A DNA stretch of 64,000 nt, taken from Tetrahymena thermophila SB210 (lineage: Eukaryota; Ciliophora; Oligohymenophorea; Hymenostomatida; Tetrahymenidae). The stretch's first letter is position 1; the number at the start of each line of letters is the position of its first letter. The translations under genes and the position numbers were made by a program. The notes beneath the pieces were generated by a model. The model searched no databases. It was given only the letters and a program-made list of their open reading frames with translations, and had not been told where the DNA came from. The stretch spans positions 60,009-124,008 of the forward strand of contig NW_002476520.1 of NCBI RefSeq assembly GCF_000189635.1, written 5' to 3'. Shown here piece after piece: positions 26,901 to 38,180 of this stretch.

Positions 26901-28498
26901 AGATAGATGCCTTGAATTAAAATTCTGAAGACACATTAAATACACTTTTCCATTTTTCGAGAGCTAAGATGACATTCTAAAGGCTCAATAATTAAGCAGG
27001 ACTTAGTAGATGCTATTTTAATATTGGCATAATATATCTCTTAAAATAAGAGTACAATCTAGCAGCAGAGTATTTTGAATCTGCAATATTAATTAGTTTA
27101 GAAATACTTGGTATTGACTATTTAAGCTTCATTAATTAAAAGATAGTGTTTAAATTTGAAAAAGAATCAATCAACTAAGTCACAATTTTATGTAAAAGAA
27201 TAATATCTAAAGCCTATTCAAATAAACAACAAGCTTTTTAGCATATTTACAGTGATGATTATCATTTAAACGATTTTGAGTAAAGTTACGATAGCATAAC
27301 AGATCATCCTAAATAAAATTAAAATCTATCTTATAATTAAATCAATGATAGATATTATCACATTTATTTCAATTTATAAAAATCATTAAATTCTTATTTA
27401 ATAGCAAAAAAAATTATTTTTGGAAATAATTTAGATTTTTCAAATTTGTTTAAAATATTTTTATATCAGGAAATCCTAGAAATATACATTTTTTTTGGTG
27501 ATAATAAATAAATAAGCTGTTATCTTGATGAGCTTAACTAGCTTTTTTAGAGATTAGATGGCATAACAAGTTAAATTAAGGAAATTCTTTTAAGTAAGCA
27601 AAAATAATTATTAGGATTGATTGAAAGTAAAAATTAAAACAACTTAAAAGCAATGGAATATTTTATATAATCCATAGAAGAAGGTTAATTCTATAGTCCT
27701 TCATAAAGAAAAAGAACGATTTTTCATATTAAAAAATAGCTTTAAACAATTTAAAGTTGTGACTAAAATGATATTAAATTAAATGAAAATATATAAAATG
27801 ATTACGATTTAAGTATTTTATTAGAATTGGATTATTAAATGTAGTATTCTACTGTTGAAAATACTCTATAGAAAATTAAGAATTTAAATTGCTTTAGCAA
27901 TTCAGACAGGATTTAAATTTTAATATATCACTCACAACTCAATTAATTAATGCCATACAGAACTTTAGATAGTGAAAGTGACTGGAATTTAATTTTAAAT
28001 TCTATTAAAATAGTAGAAAAGACAATAATATAAACAAATTAAAAACAGCTAAATTGGTTGTAAGCTCTTTGCTAGTCATTTAAATACATATTTGAAATTA
28101 ATAGCTTAAATCAGGTGGATTTTGAATAATTATTTGATATTTTTAGTAAAGGTGAATAAAAGCTAATAATTAAAAATAAATCAAAAAATGAAGCAGAAAA
28201 AAGAAAAAAAATTGTTTGTATTTTTTCAAAATATTTAAATTTAGATTAATAAATCATCAAGCACAATCTATAAAATATATCAAATTTATTAAAATTACAA
28301 TAACTAAATATATATCACATATAAGAATATTCACTAATACAAAGTATTCAAAATTTAGAATTTTCATTTTCAACTACCAGTTTGCATTATGAGTCTTTTT
28401 TTGATAACGCCTAGTTCATCAATTAATTAAACAATCTAAAAAAGGCAGATAAATTAAATGAATAACATGAATTCTTAGCCATTCTAAATAATTCTTGA
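23918..28498 (+). CDS. Cache/TPR membrane sensor, diverged copy 4
   Basis: Same architecture as the 2360 and 7866 genes but clearly diverged. MKTIIIGLILTVSLPILTGV is the signal-anchor helix. Exon 1 runs to 24268 without the intron found after the first TM in the array copies. The Cache signatures are NSDTTSILYG, IEPYDPRCRPWYQFAEQNKG and FYFYEPYDDAVG, followed by QVDNQNQFYSVNSIDF. The second TM is near LPLIFEFLLISFIVFAFIL. The linker is Gln/Asn-rich and the TPR-like part reads GLSRCYFNIGIIYLLKQEYN. It ends FLAILNNS, TGA 28496-28498. Because the Cache and TPR-like parts are conserved while the linker is not, these are probably the functional modules. Ligand unknown. Confidence 0.82.
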
Positions 28499-29421
28499 AT
28501 ATTTATGAGTATTCTTTAAATCAAAGCCCTTTTATAATGAATATAATTCTGTTTTAATAATAAAAGCTAAAACAATCAAATGCTAACTGGAAGATTGATT
28601 AATAGTATATGCCATACAAAAAAATAATTAAAAATATAAATTTTTAATTTCTTTTGTCAGAAATTTGTATATAAAAACTATTTTATTGTACTTAAAAAGT
28701 ATTATAAATAAGCAAACATATAAATTGGTTTAAATTTTAGAACATTCATTTTTTTAAAAGTAGCAATAATTTGAATAAATTTTTATTTTTAAGCTAACTT
28801 TAAAGTATTTAAAAACTTTAATTCAAATTAATCGTTATTTAATTTTTTTATTTTTCTTTAAATAAAGTATTCTTTGATTTCTTGTTTATTTTAATTTAAT
28901 TTTTTAAATATTTCATAATAATTTGTTAATTAAGACATTTATTTTGCTTAGTTGTTAAATTTATAAAGTGAAAATTATTTTTTAGTTTTTAAATTTTATC
29001 TTAACCTTAGGTAATTAATTTTTTTATTTTTTAATTTTCCTTTTTTTAGAGAGTTAGACTTGTAGATAATAAATTCGCTATAAATCTAAAAATGAATGAT
29101 TTATATTTTAATTAGTTAACAATATTTATAAGTTATTATATTATACATATATGATTAAAATAATTATTTTAGTTTTTCCTATTATATTAAAATTTGTTGA
29201 ATTATATATGCTATGTTTGTTTGCAATATTGTAATTGAGTTTTATTTAAAGGACAAAATATTCATTACACTCTTTTTTAAACAACCAAAAACTTTTAAAT
29301 TAATTCAAAGTAGTAGAAACAAGCCTTAACATATAAAAAATTAATAAGTTTGTTAAAATTCATCAAAAATCAAAAAATTAGAAAGAAGAATAAACATATT
29401 TTAGGTAAAAAACATAAATTA
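28499..29421. other. Intergenic
   Basis: Very AT-rich DNA with long T and A runs. No gene or RNA recognised. Near 29300-29400 a plus-strand frame looks weakly coding (LTYKKLISLLKFIKNQ), but it has no ATG and I left it out of the next gene. Confidence 0.5.
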
Positions 29422-30224
29422 ATGAGTAAGGTCAAAGATAAAAATGAAAGTAAATTTTAGGCCATATTTACAAGCTTTTATTTAGTCAATTTTTAGAGTT
29501 AAAATAGGATTTATTTGCAGGCGCTAAACAAAAAGTATAATTTTAAAAGTTCATAAAAATTAATTATTGAGATAATAAATATGTGAGATTAAATGAAATT
29601 ATATTTCGTTTATTAGGAAGAAAATTTTTCGATTTAGTCATTAAAGAGTAGTAATAGTCATATTAGGGAATCTGCTGCGTTGATGGATAAGTATGTGGAT
29701 TCATTTTCTTTGATTTCTTAAGGCATCAGTAAAATTTTTAATTTATTTAATCATTTAAGCTAATTTAAACATCATTAATAAAAAGATAGCGGTACTAAAT
29801 AATTAGAAGGAATTGACAATGTTTATTAGGGTAATTTTATTTATTTATTTATTCAATAGCTATGGAATTAACTTTTACTTTTTATAAAAACTAGCAAATC
29901 AACATAAACTTTTATAAGGATAATTTTTGTAAAAAGAATTGCATAAGAGGTAAATTTTTTTTGCTTTTAATAATATAATAAATAACCTTCCTTATTTTAA
30001 ATAGAAATTAGAAAAATAAGCTAATGGTTTAAGGAAGCTTTTTTTTCTTGATCTTTGTAGTTATTTTTATTTTCTTAAGAAGATTGTTTTTTAGAGATTT
30101 ATATAAATGGTAGTGGTTTAATTCAGCTACTACAACATTTGATACTCTTCCAAGCAATGCTGAATTTATCCTTTCAGGGTAAAATCAGCATACTTAATTT
30201 ACTATTTCAGATGGATCTCTTTGA
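29422..30224 (+). CDS. Tail-anchored SNARE-like protein
   Basis: Hand-built model with consistent phases: a 4-base first exon (ATGA), then 29461-29534, 29617-29830 (probably with an in-frame 57-base intron, GTAAAA..AAAAAG, inside it), 29895-29949 and 30005-30224. The protein begins MSHIYKLLFSQFLELKQD. It has a long amphipathic helix with SSNSHIRESAALMDKYV, FSLISQG and ANQHKLLQGQFLQKELHKRN, then one C-terminal TM helix (SFFFLIFVVIFIFLRRLF) and a short polar tail ending SDGSL. A helix next to a single C-terminal TM, with a Gln at a plausible zero layer, resembles Qb SNAREs of the GOS1/membrin/Sec20 group. The polar tail of about 45 residues after the TM is unusual for a SNARE. Other coiled-coil tail-anchored proteins are possible. 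Confidence 0.45.
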
Positions 30225-31410
30225 AAATAGAACGTGTAATAATTTTGCTGAAAGTTTTAAAATATAATAATTATCTGTATTTAAAGGTTAATAATTTATT
30301 TATAAAGCAATATTTGTATTCATTAATTAATTAAGTAAATCAATTTTCGTTGTAAAATTGTTAAAAATTAAATTATTATGAATAAAAATACTTTAATATA
30401 ACTTAAATTAACTCATTTTAATATTTGCTTAATATAATATACCATAATTATTCTAAAAAAAGATTTTAATTTATCAATCAATTATCAGAAAAAAATAAAT
30501 TGAAACAACTTTTGCCAATTTTTAATAATTTTTTAAAAATACTCAGTTAACAACAATAAAAATTATATTATATAAAAATTAAAATTTATTAAATTAATAA
30601 AATAAAAATTAAGAACTTTTCTAGGAATTTATTAAAAAATGAATGATTAAATTTTATAAGTTTAATTCTTATAAAAGTTTTGTATAATATTTAGAATCCC
30701 TCTTTACATTTTTATTTTCAATTTAAGTAGATATTAATTAAAAACGGCTATATTCAAAATATTGTAAAATCCATCCTTATAATAATCAGAAATAAAAAAC
30801 ATAAGTTAATATTTTTTATTTTATTTTGATGGAGATTAAAATATTTATTTATTATTTTGAGCATTTAATAAAAACAAATGTAATTTTTTAAATCAAAATA
30901 AAATAATTGCTATCTATATTTTGAATATTTTTTTATGCTTAGCTAATAAATATTGAGCTAAGAAAATATATACTTATAAGCTAAAATGAAGTAGGCAATA
31001 TTTCTTTTTATCAGATAGTTTTTTTCTAAAGGCGAAAGATCAAAAAAAGAGAGAACAAAAGAATGAAGCTGCTTTGTTTGTTTTTTTGAATGAATCAGTT
31101 CTTTAGATAGATATTTAGTAATTATTTAATAATTATTGTTATAAAGACACACACACTCTCTCAATAATACAAAGAAATATGTGGGGTAATACTGATGATA
31201 TGATTTCCTTTAATATTTGTTTAGATAAATTATTAGAAAAGATTTAACAAATAAAAAAATATTAAAACAAAAAAATTAAACCAAGCGCGTATTAAACAAA
31301 CAAACAAGCAAGCAAATAAGCAAAGAATAAATAAATAAATATATAAGTAAATTAAGAATTAGAAACAACAAGAAATAATAAAAGAAAATAGGAAAAGATT
31401 TTGTAGAAGT
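30225..31410. other. Intergenic
   Basis: AT-rich, with short runs of (caaa/caag)n and (aata)n near 31290-31350 just before the next gene and a small inverted repeat (ttagct..agctaa) near 30940. No gene seen. Confidence 0.5.
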
Positions 31411-34060
31411 ATGCAACTAAAGTAGTCTTAAAAGGAGTAGATTAGAAATATCATCAATTCTAAGCTTTCCAATAGCAAGTATAAAAAATTGTTTTCAAAC
31501 ATTCCTCTAAATTTAGTTTATTATTAAAAAGGAGAGGAGATGAAATATCCTCTTAAGTTGAAGATAAGGTCATAGATTTGATTGAGAGATAGAATTTCTA
31601 AAGCAAAGATAGTCTCCAAGATAAATTGTAAGGAGAATTAAAGGACATTTTAAAAGAAAGTAATAAGAAAAATTTGATTTTTTGAAAAATAAATTGTTTA
31701 GCTTGTGAAAATTTAATTTTTTACCTGTTTAACATTATTTTTTTATTTAATAATCTAATTAGACGCTCATCATATTAGTGAATCAGTTTCTAAGGTAATT
31801 TATAGCAGCAACTATGATAATAGTGGCAACTCTGCCTAAAAAGATGACGATTATGAACAAAATTTATACAAGAACAAATTCTACTCAGAGTAATTAATTC
31901 TATTCATGATATCTTTTCAGTTTAAAGAAAATTAATTATATAAATTGAATATTTAGATTTTATAAAATGTTTATCATTTTTTATTCTTAAAATTTCAAAT
32001 ATATCTTTTTTGAAACTTAGCCATTCGGATAATTCTGATGATGAAGACGACGATGATGATGATAGAAGAGACAAGAGAAAGAGAAATTGTAAATAAATAA
32101 AAATATTTTTTTTTTAAGCTAACTTTTGATAATTTGCATAATTAGTTAAGAAAAGACTTAGCATTTAGCAATCTGATATATAAAGCGATAACGAAAATAA
32201 AAGTTTGAGAAGCGACTCAGAAGGAAGAGAAGGAAATAAAAGGGTTAGCAGAAAAGATAGCTATGCTAGTAATCATAGTGGGAAGAGAGATTAAAATAAG
32301 GATGAAAAAGACTCTCATTATAATTCAAAATAAAACTATAACTAGAACAATGGAAAATACCAAAACAATAAATACAACAATAATAATAGTAGGTTTAAAA
32401 ATGATAAAAAAAATTTAAATAACAATGGAAACAATAAAAGATTAAGTAATGGACCAGCAGCTCCTTTACCAACTTTCATGAGTATGAATAATGGAGGAAT
32501 CATTCCAAATTTACTTACTAATAATCCTATGATGAATTATCCCATGCCTAATAGTCTAAATTTAATGCAACCTTTTAGCGGTATATTCAATCCAAGAGTA
32601 GGTCCTCCTGCACCTCCTACAGGAAAACCAGTCATCTCTTAAGCTGGTACTGGTGCTCCTTCTATAACTCTATCAAAATCTAAAAATATTATTTATGTCT
32701 TTTACATACCACCTAAATTGAATAATGTTACTAAAATTAGTTAGTATTTCACAAATAAATTTGGAGCTGTTTCAGCTTATGACAAAATTGATGAAACCAC
32801 TGCTTCAATAAAATTTGAAAAAGAAGAATCTGCTTAAAAGGCAGTAGATTCAAAAGAAAAGCCATTCAGAATAGAATAAATTGTTGTAACTTTTACTAGA
32901 AGCCCAGCTCCTCCCAAACCAGCATTTGTGAACAAAGGCAATAATTAAAACAATAATTAAAATGGTGGAAAATCCACCTTGCATAGGAAGCCTAGCATCG
33001 ATGGATCAGAACCTGCCAAATAAAAATTCATAAAAAATGAAAACAACAACAGTACCACTTTTAACAACAACAACAACAATAATAATAATAGCAACATCAA
33101 CAACTAAAAACCTAAGCTAGCAATTAATTTTGAGCAGAAGAAAAAGCAAAAGCAATTTGATGAACAAAAAAGATTAATTTAACTAAAATTTGCAGATAAG
33201 CTTAAAGTGATGATATTCATAAAAAAAAGGGAATAAAATCCTGAAAGCGAAATCCGTTAAGAAGTTCAAAAATCTATTGATTAAATTAAATAAGTCAAAG
33301 ATGTACTATCAAAAGTATAAACTCAAGAAGATCTTTAATAAGTAGAATAGCATGAATTAATCGTTGAAAATCAATATGAATTTGCTCAAAAAATACGTTT
33401 CTTAGAAGGAAAAGACATGAGTTTGACTGAGTTACGTCCTAAGTTACTTGTAAAATATGAAAGATGTTATTTTTATTTAAACTTTAATTATTATTGTTTA
33501 GGAATATGGAAAAGTAGAAACTTTGAAGCCTCACATTATGGAAAAAGCTGTTGATATATGTTTTAGCGATTTTGAATCATCAGAAAAAGTAAATAGATTA
33601 ACAAATTTAGACCATTGATAAATAAATTAATTAATATTTAATAGATTTTTATTTTTTTGTTATTAATTTTTAGGCATACTTTGGATTACAAGGACAATAT
33701 AATATAGAGTTCATTCATTAGCATATTGTTAAATTTTTAAAAAATCCTTTCTAACCTTAGGATGAAGCTTAAGAAGAATAAGAAGAAGGAGGAAATTAGT
33801 TAGATCAAAATATTGAATACTAAGAAGATGAATAATAGGGAGATTAAATTTAACAAGATTAAGCAAACGAAAATTAAGAATAGTAATACCAATACGATGA
33901 AAATAATGAGGAATACTATGAAAACTAAGAATAAGCTTAGGAGGGAGAAGAATACTAAGAGAATATTGCTGAATAAGATGAATAGCAATAATAATACTAA
34001 GAATTATAAGATAATTAGCAAATTCAAGAGGAGGACCAATAAGTTGATGATGATCTTTGA
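31411..34060 (+). CDS. RBM26/27-like RNA-binding protein
   Basis: Seven phase-consistent exons (31411-31478, 31517-31659, 31763-31889, 32021-32088, 32146-33449, 33502-33588, 33674-34060) give 727 aa. Residues 10-70 (EDKVIDLIERQ, then DSLQDKLQGELKDILKE) resemble the N-terminal PWI-like fold of RBM26/27. An acidic then basic linker and an Asn-rich stretch follow. An RRM lies around residues 314-390, with IPPKLNNVTKISQYFTNKFG, a close match to the RBM26/27 signature. Then come helices (ELIVENQYEFAQKIRF) and a C-terminal tail dominated by Gln and Glu. In animals and yeast this family works in nuclear RNA surveillance with the exosome (PAXT/MTREC). I see no CCCH zinc finger, which animal RBM26/27 carry. 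The exosome gene RRP40 lies 2 kb downstream; the link may be coincidental. Confidence 0.85.
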
Positions 34061-35120
34061 GAAATTATAATTTAATTATACTTGAACAATTATCTACTAT
34101 TTAGAAACAGCATTTAAAATATTATCATACATAATAATAGCTTAACTAATTACTAAATGAAGTTCAATAATATTAATTTATTCACAATGTTTGTTTAGCT
34201 ATAATTTCAGAAATCTAGCAACAACCTACCTATCAATCAATCATCATTTCTAAACTATCTATCAATCTACCTACCTACCTACCTACCTATCAATCAATCT
34301 AACTACTAACTGATGGTGTAATTAATTTTTCTAGATCAATATAACTATCTAATTAATAAATCATAAACCAAACTAATAAATAAATAAAGTATTCACGTAC
34401 TTACTTGCTTAATTACTTACTTACTTACCCACTAACCCATCATATTTATTAGAGTTTGGATAATTTTAAATTAATTTTTTCAATTATTTAACTAAAAATA
34501 AATTTTTATTAACATTTTATATTAATTAACAAAATATATTTACAATTAATTACTTAATGTATCTATTAAATATATATTTTAGGTTGAATCCGTAACAATC
34601 AGATCTATCTCTTTTTACTAAAATTCTTATTTAAAATCTAATTTACTAATTAATTTTTTATTTATTTATTTATTAATTAACATTTATTATCTTAGTTTGT
34701 TTTAAAATCTTAAATAATTAAAATTTGTTTGTTTATATAAATTTCTTTTAGAAAAATAAAAATCAGCTCCATACTTTTGATGTATATTATGCTGTAGTTA
34801 TTTGTTAGCATAAAATTATTGTATAATTTTTAAAAGAAATAAAATTATTTTTTAAGAGTTTTTATCGATATAAATATTCTTATTAAAAAACATAAATTTG
34901 AAAAAAAAGTTACATTGATAAAAATTAAACTTCTATTTAATCTTTTTATTTAAGAGATACAGTTTTTATAAAGAAAATAAAATATTTTTAAATTTAAGAT
35001 AGAAAATATTGTTACTTTCAGCAAGTTGGAAATTTATTATTAAAATGTTTAATTCTTCTAATCCTTGGATTTGAATTTTATTTTCATTTTGAATTTTGCA
35101 AGTTGAAAATTTGGTCAAAG
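34061..35120. other. Intergenic
   Basis: AT-rich flank of the RBM26-like gene, with tetranucleotide runs (ctac)n at 34267-34288 and a (ttac)-rich patch near 34400-34430. No gene seen. Confidence 0.5.
34267..34288. repeat. (CTAC)n microsatellite
   Basis: About five tandem CTAC units, followed by atcaatcaatc. The tetranucleotide is rich in C compared with its surroundings. Confidence 0.9.
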
Positions 35121-35223
35121 CATGCTAGGTATCCACCTGGAACCAAACATAATATATATCCACCGTGTTATCAAACATGGAATATAACACCTCTAAAAAT
35201 TGGTGGATATCTAACATAGCATG
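35121..35223. repeat. Nested inverted repeat, MITE-like
   Basis: Outer arms 35121-35137 and 35202-35223 share catgct..(a)tatccacc in inverted orientation with a 5-base gap in one arm. A second copy of atatccacc at 35156-35164 also pairs with ggtggatat at 35202. GTGTTAT (35165-35171) pairs with ATAACAC (35184-35190) at the centre. The whole can fold into a cruciform about 100 bases long. It ends about 100 bases from a transposase relic, so it may be a terminal structure or non-autonomous derivative of that element. Confidence 0.75.
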
Positions 35224-35329
35224 AAAATATTTATGGCAGATTTTGATTTATAATATTGTTTATTTTACAGATCACTATTATATAATTAATTATATTAAAA
35301 ATTATTTTAAATTTAGAAAATAGAGTGGT

Positions 35330-35830
35330 TGAAAAATTAAGGTTTTCTTAAATTCATTTTTCATCACTGACTAAAACGAATTCAATAGGATTTAGATAAG
35401 GAGATAGATAGTGGTGGATTTTGTTAAATTTTAATATTTTATTTATTAAACCAATCTTATGAATTTTTGTATTGTTAGACTTATTGTTTTTAACTCTTTC
35501 TTGTAATAAAAAGTAACGCTAATTCCTGTTTAATTTATTTTTAAATAGTAAAAAAAATTCTAAAATAAAACTCTAATATGTCTCACGATTTACTTTTTAT
35601 TTTTTAAAATATAAATCAGTTTTTCCTTTTAAGGAAATAACTCTCCATGCCTTAACTTACTTATCTTTCTTTATATTATGGTTCATTATAAGGTATTATA
35701 AATTCATAATCTACTAAAGTCAATTTTGAAAGTTTATTATCAGATAAACAAAAAATTAACTCAGTCACTAAAAGCAAATCTTCAAAGTGTTCATTTATCA
35801 TTTCTTCACAATAAAGAAGTAGGATAATTT
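35330..35830 (-). pseudogene. Decayed Tc1/IS630-like (DDE_3) transposase
   Basis: Minus-strand reading in shifting frames gives pieces of a DDE_3-type catalytic domain in the right order. First is AWRVISLKGKTDLYFKKQKV (cf. the W-G-A-I-S..G strand). Then comes a segment with N.TKIHKI (cf. the DNASIHK motif). Last is HYLSPYLNPIEF (cf. PPYSPDLNPIE). At least two frameshifts and a TGA separate them, and the middle Asp appears lost. This is an inactive relic; the N-terminal DNA-binding part is not evident. Transposons are normally removed from the ciliate macronucleus, so its presence in a gene-dense region is notable. Confidence 0.65.
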
Positions 35831-36170
35831 AATTTCAAATTGATAGTTAGTTAGTTAGTTTTATTATTATTTTTATATTTGTAATAAAACATATTACATG
35901 TCAGTGATTTAATAAATAATTTTAAAATAAAAAAAATTATTGAAAATTAAAATGAATTTAATTTATATAAAAAATAAATATATTTTACTATTTAATATTA
36001 ATCAAAGAGAAGTATAAGCAAAAATAAAGGCAATTAATTAATTTTGAGCTGAAAAGTAAAAAGATAAATAATATTTAAACTCATAAATAAATCTTTTAAC
36101 CAAGCATATCAATAAGTTCGCAAAATTAAGTAAAAGCCATTTCAAGGATTTGAAAAGAAAAATTATAAAA
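35831..36170. other. Intergenic
   Basis: AT-rich upstream region of the RRP40 gene, with a tagttagttag run near 35850. Nothing else recognised. Confidence 0.5.
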
Positions 36171-36920
36171 ATGGAAATAGAAAAATAGTAATAGCCTGCT
36201 TTGAATATAGTTTTACCAGGAGAGTAAATAGATTTGAGCTAGCTTACAGGATAGCTTTAAATCGATGAAAAATCGTTTACATTGACCACTGATAATTAAT
36301 TATACTCAAATAAATCAGGTGTTTTAGTTGATACCTAGCTAAAAGATGGGTCCTGTGGTTTAACAGTCAAAGCTTACGCTCAAAAATATTATGCAGAAGT
36401 TGATGATTATGTTATTGGAGTAATTAAGGGTAGAGTATAAGAATATTATTTGGTTGATATTGGAGCTTAAGAAGATGCATTATTATCTTTTTATGGCTTT
36501 GAAGGTGCCACTAAAAAGAATAGACCAAATTTAAGAGATGGATCTTTGATATTTTGCAGAGTTACTGAAGCAAATAAATATATGAAAATTAAAGTTGATT
36601 GTATTCATCCTAAAATTAAAAAGTAGTGGATGACTGGAGAATCATTTTTTGGATAGTTAAAAGACGGTATGGTTTCTAATATCTCAATTGAATATGCAAG
36701 GAGTATAATAGGATAAGGAGACTTCGTATTTAGAGCATTTAAAAAATACATTAAATCTTTTGAGACAGCAATAGGTTCAAACGGTAAAGTTTGGATCAAA
36801 ACACTCTAACCATAAAATACAATTTTGATCCTTAACGTGCTTAATAAATGTGAGAATATGTCTATCGAATAAATTAAAGTTTATGTTGATTAAATCTCTC
36901 CTTTGCTTGTAAAAGAATGA
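36171..36920 (+). CDS. RRP40: Exosome complex component RRP40
   Basis: Single exon of 249 codons, ATG 36171 to TGA 36918-36920. RRP40/EXOSC3 is one of the three S1/KH cap subunits of the RNA exosome, which processes and degrades RNA in nucleus and cytoplasm. The N-terminal segment is followed by an S1 domain around residues 75-155 (DYVIGVIKGRVQEYYLVDIG) with the family signature FEGATKKNRPNLRDG. A KH domain around 160-240 contains the GxNG loop (IGSNGKVWIKTL) and LILNVLNKCENMS. Length and order match eukaryotic RRP40. About 20 in-frame TAA/TAG codons fall at non-conserved or Gln-compatible positions, supporting the reassigned code. CSL4 and RRP4 lack the GATKKNRPN signature. Confidence 0.95.
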
Positions 36921-37712
36921 ATGAATGAATTTATAAATAGATAATTGATTTATTATTAACTCTCTCTTCAATTATTCTATATTAACTAATATCTTTTAAA
37001 TTAAATTTAACTAATTATAAAATATTTTAAATAGATTATAATTTATTCAATTTTTGTTTTATAACTTAATCCATATTTGCTCACTTATCAAAATAAAATT
37101 TTCTATTCAAAATCAGAATTTATCAATTTTATTTTTAAAAACCTACTTGCTCTTTTTATCATTAACCAGGTAGCCCTTGTATAAATCTTATTTAAAGCAA
37201 GTAATTTCATAATTAAAGAATTGTTTTAAAAATTCGTTTCAAGCAACTTTTAAAAAAAAATAAATTTTTTAAAAAGTGATGAATTTTTTTTTATAAAAAA
37301 TATACGAAAAGTATTTTTCAAAATTTATTGTTTTAAATGAATGAATACAAAAAACATTTAATAGATTTAATTAATTATTTTTAAGATGCTTTTATTTAAT
37401 TTTTAATTTATTACAAGCTAAGTAGAAAATTTAAATAATGCTTTAAGAAGAAAGTTGTTATTGATCAATATTTACAAATTCTTATAAAAAATTTGATTAC
37501 ATAAATTAGAATATCTTTTGATTTTTAATTTGCTTTAGGCTCTCAAAAATCTAGTAAAGATATTTTTGATGATATTTATTTATTATATTAAATAAAAATT
37601 TTTGATTGATTTCATGAGGTAACAAATATTTGAAATATTGATTAAACCTTTTTATAAATCAAATTAATTAAATTACAAAAATCAATTATCATTTAGTACT
37701 TAAATTAAGTAA
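36921..37712. other. Intergenic
   Basis: AT-rich, no gene or RNA seen. Confidence 0.5.
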
Positions 37713-38180
37713 ATGGAAGACATATAGCTCAGATAATACTCAATAAAATCACAATCAAGTTAAGCTTAGGCTAAGTCAATCACTAAAAGTGGATTCACTG
37801 TTATTACAGATATGCAAAAGAAAGATGGTGGAAATGAAACAGGACCTTCTCCCGTTGAATTGTTGCTGTCTGCATTAGTAGGCTGTTAAAATATAGTATC
37901 TAGAATGATAGCTAAAAATCTTGGATTCAATATTAACGAAATTTCTTTTGACATCGTCGCTGAAAGAGACCATAGAGGTATTTGTTCTCAACCTATGATT
38001 GAAGATGCCCCAGTCTCTTCTGGCTTGTTTAGAATCTATGGTACTGCAATTGTTGACACAGATGGAACTTAAGAGTAACTTACGCAAGTGAATGAAATAG
38101 TTAAAAAAAGATCTCCTGTAGCCAGAATGATTGTTGACTCAGGATGTAAGATAGAAATAGAATGGAAAAAATAAGAATGA
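37713..38180 (+). CDS. OsmC-like peroxiredoxin, copy 1
   Basis: Single exon, 155 aa. OsmC/Ohr proteins are thiol peroxidases that reduce organic hydroperoxides using two cysteines. Here GPSPVELLLSALVGCQN carries the first Cys (residue 58), and ARMIVDSGCKIEIEW carries the second (Cys145). The N-terminal beta segment (KSGFTVITDMQKKDGGNETG) precedes the active-site helix as in the family. Length is typical, with no targeting peptide evident. The next gene but one (39521) is a same-length paralogue with both cysteines at the same positions, so the pair arose by tandem duplication. Confidence 0.9.

Noticed and set aside
33800-34070. Standard-code frames on both strands near the end of the RBM26-like gene.
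   Set aside because: They are shadows of the Gln/Glu-rich final exon, which reads correctly only with TAA/TAG as Gln.
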